NCBI GenBank assembly: GCA_964419335.1
Contig: CAYQOX010000026.1
Coordinates: 1-64,000, forward strand
DNA from: CAYQOX01 sp964419335
GTDB taxonomy: Bacteria; Hinthialibacterota; Hinthialibacteria; Hinthialibacterales; Hinthialibacteraceae
DNA: 64,000 nucleotides
Reading direction: 5' to 3'
The notes under the pieces were generated by a model. The model was not told the origin of the DNA and did not search any database. It was given only the letters and a program-made list of their open reading frames with translations. Made by a program: the position numbers and the translations under genes. Position 1 is the stretch's first letter. Every line of letters begins with the position of its first letter. Below are positions 33,901 through 41,818 of the stretch, in pieces.

Positions 33901-34169
33901 GGATCCATCAAACGTAAACGCTCAATCGTTTGATTCTGATCCGCTTTTAATGTTCTCGAATAACGACGCGCCGCTTCACGCTTTGCTTTAAAAAGGGATG
34001 TGCCAAGGAGGGAACCACCGCTCAAGTCCTTCTGATATAACAATGCCGGAGATTTCTCAAACACGATATAATAGTTCGTGTTCTCTTCACTCTCCGGCAC
34101 ACTCCAACTCCACGAACTCATCATTGCGAGAAAAAGAGCAATGCAATACCAATAAATACGATAATTCAT
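30921..34169 (-). CDS. Secreted subtilisin-like (S8) serine protease with PA domain
   Basis: Exported protease of 1082 residues. Start 34169 is preferred: AGGGA lies about 8 nt upstream and the product then starts with a signal peptide (MNYRIYWYCIALFLAMMSSW); a farther ATG would add 17 residues. After an inhibitor-like prodomain come the catalytic Asp in IAIIDTGIDITHP (about 166), His in RSGHGSNVASIAAA (about 224) and Ser in FSGTSMSTPQVAGAAALL (about 570). A PA domain is inserted between His and Ser (LLVRRGDCLFMDKIERAEEA, about 433-460). The C-terminal 450 residues hold beta-rich domains of unknown type. It is probably extracellular or periplasmic, for nutrition or protein processing. Confidence 0.92.
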   Translation of the reverse strand: MNYRIYWYCIALFLAMMSSWSWSVPESEENTNYYIVFEKSPALLYQKDLSGGSLLGTSLFKAKREAARRYSRTLKADQNQTIERLRLMDPTSRVRTRFTDLINAISVEMSEEMRSEVNSWPGVAYVSKVGKVWPTLTASNELAAFPQAWQQMGGEEMAGEGVLIAIIDTGIDITHPAFRDEGYLYPEGFPKGEVEFTSKKIIVSRVFPPENGVQGDVTPFDRSGHGSNVASIAAANAGVYSPLGFLSGAAPRAYLGNYKVFTSGGAENDQVISAMEAAVLDGADVINLSLGMKLFGDPNYDPQIVALRNAVDVGSVVVIATGNEGKEFRIGNPNQAPEAITVGAITNRHAKDFDEDKFEVKYYLDMNVYIENELALENEEVHFGLGGVAFRVPHIGTFPVQDVDLIDGGGFGGENDGLLCQDVSLPQLEEEWLLVRRGDCLFMDKIERAEEAGAKGVIFVDYKEEFTDHPSVEGSTLPSLMISKENGEVIKEALRDGLDVKVQFQGQERNSRQSTPSQITSFSGHGPSADYLLKPELVGIGSQVFGGTQNDDSTQGDFIAAGFEWFSGTSMSTPQVAGAAALLRQLHPDWPPAWIKSALMLSANREVYQSSSSQRAPIVQRGAGMVDSTKALQVDTLAFPAMINLRKQMLFQREEITRRLEIRNVSEEKNEYTLKKSVEDGSLVVDIPYPMFTLEAGESMKMNLRFTLPAGLSDGDYDSDLLLVNETKGQTYRIPYWVRVQRVVDPNANVLLIDDDHGESWEEVYEESLRRIGKSYVTWEVESLGTYPVLNYLSQFNTVLWVMSEKSLNAIREIDQEGFIREEYAKAFNTRHLFEMEMMKYLNQGGSLFLSGQDYFDDKEEAPFSQEVLGVNMRERDAGANQIQGVAGNPAFGDVSVIRMEFPVDYENYPDIIDPVVGRGIAQRAFYADGRRTKTVGVTVENCNYRAVFLAFPLEVFVEEEEIDLVLRKGLQWLQAPGSFEKTELGQMTPDTIKLSEFNEVQTVRIEGEGFSFAEGYRVKLGDYGLEDVERESCQRLRADLSMEMKAGVYDLEVEMGDGQRFVLDEALTIVDDTQVEEWSMF

Positions 34170-34346
34170 TGAATCTTCCCTATAGGTTTGATGACCAAAA
34201 ATGCCCTGCATTTTTGACATAATTTATTTTATTCTATCCAATTTCCTCCCTCTCTCCAAAAAAGACCATTCCATCTCTCTTTTAAGTACGTATTCCCACC
34301 GCCTCTTATTGGACGAAATTCTCCTTAAAACCCAAAATAATCCGGC

Positions 34347-35573
34347 TTATTCTTCCACGCTCGCTTCATCCAAATCGAATTCTTCACAAAGCGTCCGCAC
34401 CGCCAACTCCGTGTAGTTGTCATCAATCACACAAGACACTTTGATCTCCGAGGTACTAATCATGAGAATATTAATCCCCTTCGACGCCAGCGTGTTAAAC
34501 ATCCGCGAAGCCACTCCCGCATGACTTCGCATCCCAACCCCGATAGCCGAGATCTTCGCGATTTTATCATCATAATTAACACTCTGAGCATGAATCACTT
34601 GTTTTAATTCATCCTCTTGCTTCTTTATATAAGGCAAATCAGTTCGCTCCACCGTGAAGGAAATACTCGCCAACCCGCTTTCTCCCACATTTTGAATAAT
34701 CATATCCACATTGATATTCTTATCCGCGAGATATTGAAATAGGGTCGCCGCCGTTCCAGGTTTATCCGCGATCCCGCTCAAAGTGACTTTCGCTTCCTTC
34801 GTGTTGTGCGTTATCCCACTGACGACAACAGTTTCCATTTCTTTTTCCTCCGTAATCATGGTTCCGGGTTTATCTTCAAAGCTGGACCGTACCTGTAAAG
34901 GCACATTGTATTTCGCCGCAAATTGCACCGACCGGGTATGAAGCACTTTCGCCCCCATCGACGCCATTTCCAGCATCTCCTCATACGATAATCTGGGGAT
35001 CTTGCGCGCGGCAGGCACAATCCGGGGATCGGCGGCATACACCCCATCTACATCCGTATAGATATCACAACGATCCGCATCTAACACCGCCGCTAAGGCC
35101 ACCGCCGTTGTATCGCTTCCACCTCGGCCAAACGTCGTGATCTCGCCTCGTTCATTCACTCCTTGAAACCCCGCGATCACCACGATTTTTCCTTCCTCAA
35201 ACGCCTTGCGTATCTTCGTGTCATCAATACTCAATATCTTCGCCTTCGTAAACGCGGTATCAGTGCGCATATTAATTTGCGGCCCTGTGAACGAGATCGC
35301 AGGATGCCCCAATTTCTCGATCGACATCGCCATCAAGGCTATCGAGGCTTGTTCCCCCGCCGAAGCCAAGACGTCGCGCTCCCGCGGTGAACCGGCAGGA
35401 TCAATCTCATCCGCCAACTGAAGCAGCCGGTCGGTCTCACCCGCCATCGCCGACACCGTAACGACCACATGATGGCCGGCTTTCGACTCGCGCACGGCCT
35501 TTTTGGCCGCTTCCAGAATCTTGGAAGTATCCGCTAGCGAGGTCCCACCAAATTTCTGCACGATAATGGACAT
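34347..35573 (-). CDS. lysC: Aspartate kinase
   Basis: Phosphorylates aspartate, the entry to lysine, threonine and methionine. Start 35573 gives the family N-terminus MSIIVQKFGGTSLAD and has GAGG 9 nt upstream. The kinase domain has VQKFGGTS, FQGVNERGEITTFGRGGSDT and DVDGVYAADPR. Two C-terminal ACT domains (VTLSGIADKPGTAATLFQYL and ISAIGVGMRSHAGVASRMFN) suggest allosteric feedback by lysine and/or threonine. The length (408) is normal for a monofunctional enzyme. It is the third gene of hom, apgM-like, lysC, transcribed together. Confidence 0.95.
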   Translation of the reverse strand: MSIIVQKFGGTSLADTSKILEAAKKAVRESKAGHHVVVTVSAMAGETDRLLQLADEIDPAGSPRERDVLASAGEQASIALMAMSIEKLGHPAISFTGPQINMRTDTAFTKAKILSIDDTKIRKAFEEGKIVVIAGFQGVNERGEITTFGRGGSDTTAVALAAVLDADRCDIYTDVDGVYAADPRIVPAARKIPRLSYEEMLEMASMGAKVLHTRSVQFAAKYNVPLQVRSSFEDKPGTMITEEKEMETVVVSGITHNTKEAKVTLSGIADKPGTAATLFQYLADKNINVDMIIQNVGESGLASISFTVERTDLPYIKKQEDELKQVIHAQSVNYDDKIAKISAIGVGMRSHAGVASRMFNTLASKGINILMISTSEIKVSCVIDDNYTELAVRTLCEEFDLDEASVEE

Positions 35574-35610
35574 GATGCATACCTCTTCTTCTCTTAGTAT
35601 AACCAATGAA

Positions 35611-36825
35611 TTACTCGAGAACTAAATCACTGACATTGGCTCGCTCGCATAGTAAATCCACTAACCGATAACCCGGAATCAACTGCTTATTCCGCTTCAT
35701 CACCGCCATCTCCGAATACCCGGTCCGGCTTCGCTGATACGAATAGCGGCTGTCATACAAAATGTACGGCACCGGCTCATTCACATGGGTCTTTAGAGAA
35801 ATCGGCGTGGGATGATCCGGCAGCACCAACATCCGAAATTCCTCTTTCCGCCGTTGCAGCCCATTCACCAAACGCCTCAACATCCGCTGGTCGAAATCCG
35901 CCAAGGCTTGACTCTTCTTCCCCGCATCGCCTTTATGTCCCATCTCATCAGGCGCCTCCACGTGCACGCATACAAAATCTTTACTGTACAACAGATCGAG
36001 CGCCGCGTCCGCTTTGCCTTCATAATTCGTATCCATCAACCCGGTCGCCCCTTCAACCTCGACCACGTCCAATCCCGCCAGCGTTCCTATCCCTTTTATT
36101 AAATCCACCGCCGAGATCACCCCCCCGCTCAAACCATACCGTTCTTCATAAGACCCTATCTGCGGTTGCTTCCCCTGCCCCCAAAGCCATATATGCGTCG
36201 CCAGCGGCTTCGCATGCATCCGCCGATTCTCATTCACCGGATGCTTCAAAAAGATCTCCCGGGAACGCTCCATCAACCAACGAATCTTCTCCTGCGCTTT
36301 CCCTTTCGGCCAATACGGCTCCACTTCCTGGTCCGTGATATCATGCGGAGGAATACACTCGACCTCCCCATCCTCTTCCTGAGCCGTCATTACATGCCGA
36401 TACTGCACTCCCGTATGGAAGTCCACCCCGTCTTCATGGCATTGCTCGTTCAGCGAGTTAATCAACGCCGCCGCTTCTTTCGTCGAAATATGCCCCGCCG
36501 TAAATTCCTTCATCACGCCCTTTTCTATCGTCACCAAATTACAGCGGAACGCCACCCGATTCCTTAAATCAATCCCCATACTCGCCGCCTCGAGCGGCGC
36601 ACGCCCCGAATACATCTCCTGCGGATTATAACCAAAGATCGACAAACAAGCCACATCACTGCCTGGAGAAAGAGTCTTGGGCACCGTTTCCGCCCATCCC
36701 ACTTCTCCATGATTGGCCAATTCATCCATCATCGGCGTATCCGCCATAGATAATGGCGTTTTTCCCTCTGGATAGGCGCTCAACATATCGGCCGCGCCAT
36801 CTGGTATCGCGATCACAAACTTCAT
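35611..36825 (-). CDS. apgM: ApgM-type phosphoglycerate mutase / proposed homoserine kinase
   Basis: Metalloenzyme of the alkaline-phosphatase superfamily, 404 residues. Hallmarks: MKFVIAIPDGAADML, the Thr/Ser-containing AWAETVPKTLSPGSDVA-like segment (seen as WAETVPKTLSPGSDVACLSI), ATGLMDTNYEGKADAALDLL, VHVEAPDEMGHKGD with metal ligands, and VLPDHPTPISLKTH. The family includes archaeal cofactor-independent phosphoglycerate mutases. A subgroup found between hom and aspartate-kinase genes has been proposed to be a homoserine kinase replacing ThrB. Here it lies exactly between hom and lysC, 5 nt after hom, and no ThrB-type GHMP kinase is nearby, which favours the homoserine kinase reading. Confidence 0.9.
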   Translation of the reverse strand: MKFVIAIPDGAADMLSAYPEGKTPLSMADTPMMDELANHGEVGWAETVPKTLSPGSDVACLSIFGYNPQEMYSGRAPLEAASMGIDLRNRVAFRCNLVTIEKGVMKEFTAGHISTKEAAALINSLNEQCHEDGVDFHTGVQYRHVMTAQEEDGEVECIPPHDITDQEVEPYWPKGKAQEKIRWLMERSREIFLKHPVNENRRMHAKPLATHIWLWGQGKQPQIGSYEERYGLSGGVISAVDLIKGIGTLAGLDVVEVEGATGLMDTNYEGKADAALDLLYSKDFVCVHVEAPDEMGHKGDAGKKSQALADFDQRMLRRLVNGLQRRKEEFRMLVLPDHPTPISLKTHVNEPVPYILYDSRYSYQRSRTGYSEMAVMKRNKQLIPGYRLVDLLCERANVSDLVLE

Positions 36826-36830
36826 CTTCT

Positions 36831-38132
36831 CTATCCTTTACGGCTATCCATCTGCTCGATTCGTATGACTTTGGGCGGTGCCAAGACCACATCCAACTCA
36901 TTGATATGCTCTAATGCATGCAGGAGGTCTTCTTCTCGCGCTTCATGAGTCATGATCACAAGCGGGCAACGGTTCTCATGCCCGGGTTCTGTCTGCAACA
37001 CCGACAAAATACTGATATCATGATCGCCCAAAATCCCCGCAATTTTTGCCAACACCCCCGGACGATCATACACAAAAAATCGTAAATAATACTCCGCGAT
37101 CACGTTCCCCATCGGACGGATTCGCTTGTTCTGCCGATAAAAATTCGTATAATGAATCGACCGCTGAGACATCCGATCGTGCACACACTGAATCAAATCA
37201 CTAACCACCGCATGCCCCGTCGGTAAGTCGCCTGCGCCCCGGCCATACAACATGGTCGATCCCAAACCGTCAGCATACGTATTCACCGCATTGAACACCC
37301 CGCTCACCGAGGCCAATAACTGACTCGTGGGAATAAACGTGGGATGCACCCGCACCTCCACCTCTTCTCCTAAATCCTTGGCGATCGCCAATAACTTCAA
37401 ACAATACCCAAGCCGTTCCCCAAAGCGGATATCCTCCACCGTGATATCCCGGATCCCCTCCGTAAACACATCCTTCAATTGCACCGAAGTACCAAAACAT
37501 ATCGAAGCCATCAGCGCGATTTTATGAGCCGCGTCGATCCCATCCACATCATAGGTCGGATCCAACTCCGCAAACCCTAACCCCTGGGCTTCCTTCAACA
37601 CCGTATCAAATGAATCCTCTTTCTCCGACATCGCCGTCAGGATGTAGTTGCTGGTCCCATTAATGATCGCGTGAATTTCCGTGATTTTCGCTGACGCTAA
37701 CCCGCCATAAAACGACTGAATCAACGGAATCCCGCCCCCTACGGCTCCCTCATAATAGATATTACGCCCCCGCTCGGCCGCTGTCTTAAATAACTCCTGC
37801 CCATGACTCGCCAACAACGCCTTATTCGCCGTCACTACGTCTTTCCCATTTTCCAACGCCGCCTTCACAAACTCTTTCGCGATCGTCTCTCCACCGATGA
37901 GCTCCACAATCACATCAATGTCAGGATCGCGTATCAACTTCCATCCATCGGTTTCTTTGTTCACCTGGCTAAGATCCAAGCCCCGGTCGGTTTCCCACTG
38001 GACATCCGCAATCGCTTTCAGGTGGATCTCGGTCCCGGCGCGCTCGGTAATAATATCCCGGTTTGTAAACAATGTTTTCACCGCGCCCGATCCGACAGTT
38101 CCTAATCCGATCAATCCAACCTGTAAAGCCAT
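36831..38132 (-). CDS. hom: Homoserine dehydrogenase
   Basis: NAD(P)H-dependent reduction of aspartate semialdehyde to homoserine. Rossmann motif VGLIGLGTVGSGAVKTL, catalytic-domain motifs GGGIPLIQSF and INGTSNYILTAM, GFAELDPTYDVDGIDAAHK with conserved acidic residues and Lys, and a C-terminal ACT domain (RFFVYDRPGVLAKIAGILGD) for feedback control. Start 38132 gives MALQVGLIGLG; ATG 38150 would add MGVKDS. Both have Gly-rich or purine-rich upstream sequence, so the choice is not firm. First gene of the hom, apgM, lysC run. Confidence 0.95.
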   Translation of the reverse strand: MALQVGLIGLGTVGSGAVKTLFTNRDIITERAGTEIHLKAIADVQWETDRGLDLSQVNKETDGWKLIRDPDIDVIVELIGGETIAKEFVKAALENGKDVVTANKALLASHGQELFKTAAERGRNIYYEGAVGGGIPLIQSFYGGLASAKITEIHAIINGTSNYILTAMSEKEDSFDTVLKEAQGLGFAELDPTYDVDGIDAAHKIALMASICFGTSVQLKDVFTEGIRDITVEDIRFGERLGYCLKLLAIAKDLGEEVEVRVHPTFIPTSQLLASVSGVFNAVNTYADGLGSTMLYGRGAGDLPTGHAVVSDLIQCVHDRMSQRSIHYTNFYRQNKRIRPMGNVIAEYYLRFFVYDRPGVLAKIAGILGDHDISILSVLQTEPGHENRCPLVIMTHEAREEDLLHALEHINELDVVLAPPKVIRIEQMDSRKG

Positions 38133-38182
38133 GGAATCTTTAACCCCCATTCTTTCTTCTTTCCATCCTTACTTTTTTATCC

Positions 38183-38308
38183 CTACCGGCTTTCACCGGG
38201 GACACCTTCTACACCACATTCAACCTTCTCCAGTAACCACAAGGCCACGCTCTCCGTATTCATATCGTAATCATGTAGAGAAAAGTCTACCTTGGCCTTT
38301 CTTCTCAT
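38183..38308 (-). CDS. Possible 41-residue small protein upstream of hom
   Basis: An open frame from ATG 38308 to TAG 38183 reads MRRKAKVDFSLHDYDMNTES followed by VALWLLEKVECGVEGVPGES and Arg. The composition looks protein-like and occupies most of the gap before hom, but no good Shine-Dalgarno sequence precedes the ATG, and an internal ATG could serve. Nothing in it matches a family I know. Confidence 0.3.
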   Translation of the reverse strand: MRRKAKVDFSLHDYDMNTESVALWLLEKVECGVEGVPGESR

Positions 38309-38367
38309 TAAAGGCGAATAAAAAACCTTAATCAAATGAGTCGGAAGTCATGCTTCCTCCCCACTGT

Positions 38368-38399
38368 AGGTTGACAGATTCAACCTCCGCTTAAATAAT
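38368..38399 (+). promoter_or_regulatory. tRNA-Cys promoter with dyad over the -35
   Basis: TTGACA (38371-38376), 17 nt, AATAAT (38394-38399), about 60 nt upstream of the tRNA. A perfect 7-bp-arm dyad AGGTTGA-CAGAT-TCAACCT (38368-38386) covers the -35. Its GTTGA-N5-TCAAC core equals that of the long suf operator. Confidence 0.5.
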
Positions 38400-38458
38400 A
38401 TGTCTATGAGGATCGTGAGCAGAACCCGGTCCTCTCTTCTCTTTCGACTCACTCAAAT

Positions 38459-38530
38459 GGCGGCGTAGCCAAGTGGTAAGGCAGAGGACTGCAAATCCTT
38501 TATTCCCCGGTTCAAATCCGGGCGCCGCCT
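38459..38530 (+). tRNA. tRNA-Cys (GCA)
   Basis: A complete cloverleaf of 72 nt: acceptor GGCGGCG with CGCCGCC, D-arm GCC/GGC, anticodon stem GAGGA/TCCTT with loop CTGCAAA (anticodon GCA at 38491-38493), and T-arm CCCGG/CCGGG with TTCAAAT. The discriminator base is U73, the identity element for cysteinyl-tRNA synthetase. The 3' CCA is not encoded and must be added after transcription. A promoter-like pair lies about 60 nt upstream. Confidence 0.97.
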
Positions 38531-38531
38531 T

Positions 38532-38681
38532 TTATTCATCCTTCTCCGACCGGATTCTCTCCGCCTTCGCTTGAATCAATTCTGTTAGCGCTTTCAGCAA
38601 TTTTAGAATGGAAGCTCTTAAATCTCCATAAATGATTACTATAAAAAGAAATAGAAGAAATACTAAAAACCCTAAATCCAT
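38532..38681 (-). CDS. Small single-pass membrane peptide (49 residues), unknown
   Basis: A short gene not named in any family I recall. The peptide begins MDLGFLVFLLFLFIVIIYGD, a strong transmembrane helix, and continues as a charged amphipathic helix (LRASILKLLKALTELIQAKA, ending ERIRSEKDE) that could lie on the membrane or self-associate. AAGGAA precedes the ATG by about 6 nt. It begins 47 nt after the argF stop on the same strand and ends one base before the tRNA-Cys gene on the opposite strand. It is probably co-transcribed with the arg genes. Confidence 0.55.
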   Translation of the reverse strand: MDLGFLVFLLFLFIVIIYGDLRASILKLLKALTELIQAKAERIRSEKDE

Positions 38682-38728
38682 AATCAATTCCTTTCTTTCC
38701 TTGCTTCCCTAAAAAAATCCAAATCCCC

Positions 38729-39688
38729 TCAAAGCGAGGCGGAAACATCCAACAGAAATTTCATAATCGCCTTTTGCGCATGCAATCGGTTCTCCGCTTG
38801 ATCGAAAATCACCGAAGCTTCCGATTCCAACACCTCATCCGTCACCTCTTCTCCCCGATGCGCCGGTAGACAATGCATCACCACAGCCTCCGAAGGAGCC
38901 TGTGCCATCACCTCCGCATTCACCTGGTAGTCCGCAAATTCCTTCAAGCGCTTCGTTTGTTCTTCCTCTTGCCCCATACTCGTCCACACATCGGTATACA
39001 CCGCCCCCGCCGATTTTACCGCTTTCTTGGGTTCCCGTTCAAACCTCACCGCTCCGCCGCTGTGATTCGCCAATTCTTTCGCTTGATGCATCACTCCGGC
39101 TTCCGGCTCATACCCATGCGGCGTACTCACAACACAATTCATCCCCAATAACCCACAGGTCAGCATGAGAGAATTACACACGTTGTTGCCATCCCCAATA
39201 TAGGCCAACGTAAACCCCTTTAACTCCTGGCGCTCCCGGCACTGATCCCACAAGGTAAACACATCCGCAATCGCCTGACAAGGATGTCCCACATCCGAAA
39301 GCGCATTCACCACCGGGATCGTCGCGTATTGCGCCATTTCTTCGATCGTACTCTGCTTATACACCCGCGCCACCACAATCTCTACCCAGCGTGACAGATT
39401 CCGCGCGATATCCTTCACCGGCTCGCGCTTCCCTAAATTAATATCGTTATTATTTAAATAAATCGAATATCCACCCAGCTGCTGAATCCCCGCTTCGAAC
39501 GTCACCTTCGTCCGCAGCGATTGCTTCTCATTGATCATCGCCATCGTTTTCCCCTTCAAACTCTCTTGATAATCTTCGGGATGATCTTTCATTTGCCCAG
39601 CCAGCTCGAGGATCTCGTTCAAATCGTCTTGACGTAGATCGGTTATGGATCTCAGGTCTCGTTTTTTCATCGCGGTCTCCTGGCTCAT
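38729..39688 (-). CDS. argF: Ornithine carbamoyltransferase
   Basis: Forms citrulline from ornithine and carbamoyl phosphate in arginine synthesis. The carbamoyl-phosphate loop reads KQSLRTKVTFEAG, a variant of the usual STRTR. The family motifs SDVGHPCQAIADVFTLWD and HCLPAHRGEEVTDEVLE, with the catalytic Cys, are intact. The ornithine loop is VYTDVWTSMGQEEEQTKRL. Length 319 is typical. The start overlaps argD by 4 nt; an internal ATG six codons on (MKKRDLRSI) is also plausible. It follows argB and argD in order. Confidence 0.93.
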   Translation of the reverse strand: MSQETAMKKRDLRSITDLRQDDLNEILELAGQMKDHPEDYQESLKGKTMAMINEKQSLRTKVTFEAGIQQLGGYSIYLNNNDINLGKREPVKDIARNLSRWVEIVVARVYKQSTIEEMAQYATIPVVNALSDVGHPCQAIADVFTLWDQCRERQELKGFTLAYIGDGNNVCNSLMLTCGLLGMNCVVSTPHGYEPEAGVMHQAKELANHSGGAVRFEREPKKAVKSAGAVYTDVWTSMGQEEEQTKRLKEFADYQVNAEVMAQAPSEAVVMHCLPAHRGEEVTDEVLESEASVIFDQAENRLHAQKAIMKFLLDVSASL

Positions 39689-40896
39689 TCCGTGTTCGAG
39701 AAGCGCGGTATCAACGAATCCAATTCCTTGACCACCTGCTCCAGCAGACTTTCTTCCACAATCAAAGGCGGTAAAAAACGTAACACATTCGGCCCCGCTG
39801 ACCCCGCAATATACCCCTTCTCTCGCAATCCCTTTAATAAATCCTTCACAGGGAAACTCATCTCTACACCAATCATCAAACCCAACCCCCGCACTTGCAG
39901 CACCGCCTGCGCATGCTTTTGCTGTAACTCACCTAACTGTTGCAGAAAATTTTCCCCTAGACGCAGACTGCGTTGCGGCAACTCTTCTTCGATTAACGTC
40001 TGTAACGCCGCCACCCCCGCCGCGCTGGATAAAGGATTCCCCCCAAACGTCGCCGCATGAGTTCCTGGAACCAAGGACTTCATCACCTCTTTTTTCGCCA
40101 GCATCGCCCCGATCGGCACCCCCCCCGCCAGGCTTTTCGACAACGTGATAATCTCCGGCTCCACCTGAAACGCCTCGCTCGCAAACAAATGACCGCTGCG
40201 TCCTAAGCCGCACTGGATCTCATCAAAAATCAGAAGCAGATTCTTTTCATCACACAGTTCTCTCACCTGCCGCAGATACTCGGCATGACAAGGGTAAACC
40301 CCGCCTTCTCCCTGAACCGGCTCCAACATCACCGCGCAAGTCCGCTCATTCACCGCCTCCTTCATCGCCTCGATATCATTGATCGGCACATAATTAAACC
40401 CCTGAAGAATAGGCTCAAACCCCTGGTGAAACTTCGGCTGCCCCGTCGCCGAGATCGCCCCCATCGTTCGCCCATGGAAAGAATTTTCCAACGTCACGAT
40501 CTCATAACGTCCTTCCCCAAAATGGTCGAACGAATAGCGGCGCGCCACTTTGATTGCCGCTTCCACCGCTTCCGTACCGCTATTACAAAAGAACACCTGA
40601 TCCGCGCCGCTGTTTTCCACCAATAATTTCGCCAGCGCTATCTGCGGCTCGTTTAAATAAAGATTCGAAATATGAAGCAATTCCCCCGCCTGTTGGCGTA
40701 TCGCCTCCACCACCCGGGGATGACAATGCCCCAAATTATTTACGCCCAATCCGGCTAACAAATCAGCATAACGCCGCCCCTCGACGTCCCACACATACGC
40801 CCCTTCTCCCCGCACCAAGGTCAAATCACGTGAACCATAGTTCGGCGCCAGATAGGTGTCCGCCAAGGATAGTATCGTATCAACAGAGTTGCTCAT
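39685..40896 (-). CDS. argD: Acetylornithine aminotransferase
   Basis: PLP enzyme (class III aminotransferase, 403 residues) converting N-acetylglutamate semialdehyde to N-acetylornithine; it may also serve lysine synthesis. Visible motifs: VWDVEGRRYADLLAGLGVNN, NSGTEAVEAAIKVARRYS, LLIFDEIQCGLGRSGHLFAS, and the PLP lysine in LSKSLAGGVPIGAM (Lys254). It is coupled to argF by an ATGA overlap and lies 24 nt after argB. The C-terminal arginine-binding region RGLGLMIGVEMSF is present. Confidence 0.95.
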   Translation of the reverse strand: MSNSVDTILSLADTYLAPNYGSRDLTLVRGEGAYVWDVEGRRYADLLAGLGVNNLGHCHPRVVEAIRQQAGELLHISNLYLNEPQIALAKLLVENSGADQVFFCNSGTEAVEAAIKVARRYSFDHFGEGRYEIVTLENSFHGRTMGAISATGQPKFHQGFEPILQGFNYVPINDIEAMKEAVNERTCAVMLEPVQGEGGVYPCHAEYLRQVRELCDEKNLLLIFDEIQCGLGRSGHLFASEAFQVEPEIITLSKSLAGGVPIGAMLAKKEVMKSLVPGTHAATFGGNPLSSAAGVAALQTLIEEELPQRSLRLGENFLQQLGELQQKHAQAVLQVRGLGLMIGVEMSFPVKDLLKGLREKGYIAGSAGPNVLRFLPPLIVEESLLEQVVKELDSLIPRFSNTE

Positions 40897-40920
40897 AACA
40901 AGTCCTTTCTAACAATCGCC

Positions 40921-41811
40921 TCAAGGATCGGGATACACTTGAGTCCCCACCCCCGTATCCGTAAATAATTCCAATAACACCGAATGAGGGACGCGCCCAT
41001 CAATAATATGGGCCTTCTTCACTCCCCCGCCCAGCGCTCGTAAACAAGATTGAAGCTTCGGGATCATTCCCCCTTCTACCGTCCCCTGCGAGATCAATTC
41101 CCGCGCCTCACTCGCACTCAGCGAAGAGATCACCGACGCAGGATCGTCTTGATCCTCCAAAATCCCAGGCGTATCCGTCAACAACACCAACCGCTCCGCC
41201 ACGATCGAATGGGCAATCTCGCCCGCCACCGTATCCGCGTTGATGTTATACGCATGCCCATCTTCACCCACTCCTATCGGTGAAATCACCGGGATAAAAC
41301 CCTTCTCTTCCAACGTATTCAATATCCCCGCGTTAATCGATTTCACTTGCCCCACATAGCCAATATCAATCTCATTCTCCGGATCGACTGTTTTTCGGTG
41401 CATCATCTTTTGCACCCGGATTAAATCCGCATCCTTCCCCGACAAGCCCACCGCTTTTCCACCCTCCATGTTCATCAACGCGACGATCTCTTTGCCGACC
41501 GAGCCGGCCAGCACCATCTCCACAATCTCAATCGTTTCCTTATCCGTCACCCGCACCCCATCGATAAACTGCGCATTCATCCCTAACCGCTTCATCAAGG
41601 TCGTCACTTGAGGTCCGCCCCCATGCACCACCACGGGACACATGCCGACAAAATCCAACAACACAATATCACGGCAGAATTCTTTCTTCAGGTCTTCACG
41701 GCTCATCGCCGCCCCGCCATATTTAATCACCACCGGTTTGTTATAAAAATTCCGGATATAGGGCAGCGCCTCAATAAGATGCTGGGAAAAAAGTTCACGG
41801 TTTTTCATCAT
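40921..41811 (-). CDS. argB: Acetylglutamate kinase
   Basis: Phosphorylates N-acetylglutamate in the arginine pathway (296 residues). Motifs: VVIKYGGAAM with the catalytic lysine, VVHGGGPQVTTLMKRLGMNA, LSGKDADLIRVQKM, and the nucleotide-binding VLLTDTPGILEDQDDP. The start is ATG 41811 or 41808. The N-terminal helix (LIEALPYIRNFYNK) is the one that in arginine-sensitive hexameric enzymes mediates feedback inhibition. It lies 7 nt after hisG. Confidence 0.95.
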   Translation of the reverse strand: MMKNRELFSQHLIEALPYIRNFYNKPVVIKYGGAAMSREDLKKEFCRDIVLLDFVGMCPVVVHGGGPQVTTLMKRLGMNAQFIDGVRVTDKETIEIVEMVLAGSVGKEIVALMNMEGGKAVGLSGKDADLIRVQKMMHRKTVDPENEIDIGYVGQVKSINAGILNTLEEKGFIPVISPIGVGEDGHAYNINADTVAGEIAHSIVAERLVLLTDTPGILEDQDDPASVISSLSASEARELISQGTVEGGMIPKLQSCLRALGGGVKKAHIIDGRVPHSVLLELFTDTGVGTQVYPDP

Positions 41812-41818
41812 GCGTTCA

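Noticed and set aside
38241..38299. Nested hairpins (AAGGCCA/TGGCCTT and GTAGA/TCTAC) as a hom attenuator
   Set aside because: Loops are long, no T run follows on the minus strand, and the stretch lies in a possible small ORF.
38536..38748. 70-codon minus-strand frame overlapping the argF end
   Set aside because: A shorter frame (38532-38681) in another phase gives a coherent membrane peptide with a ribosome site; this one overlaps argF and looks random.
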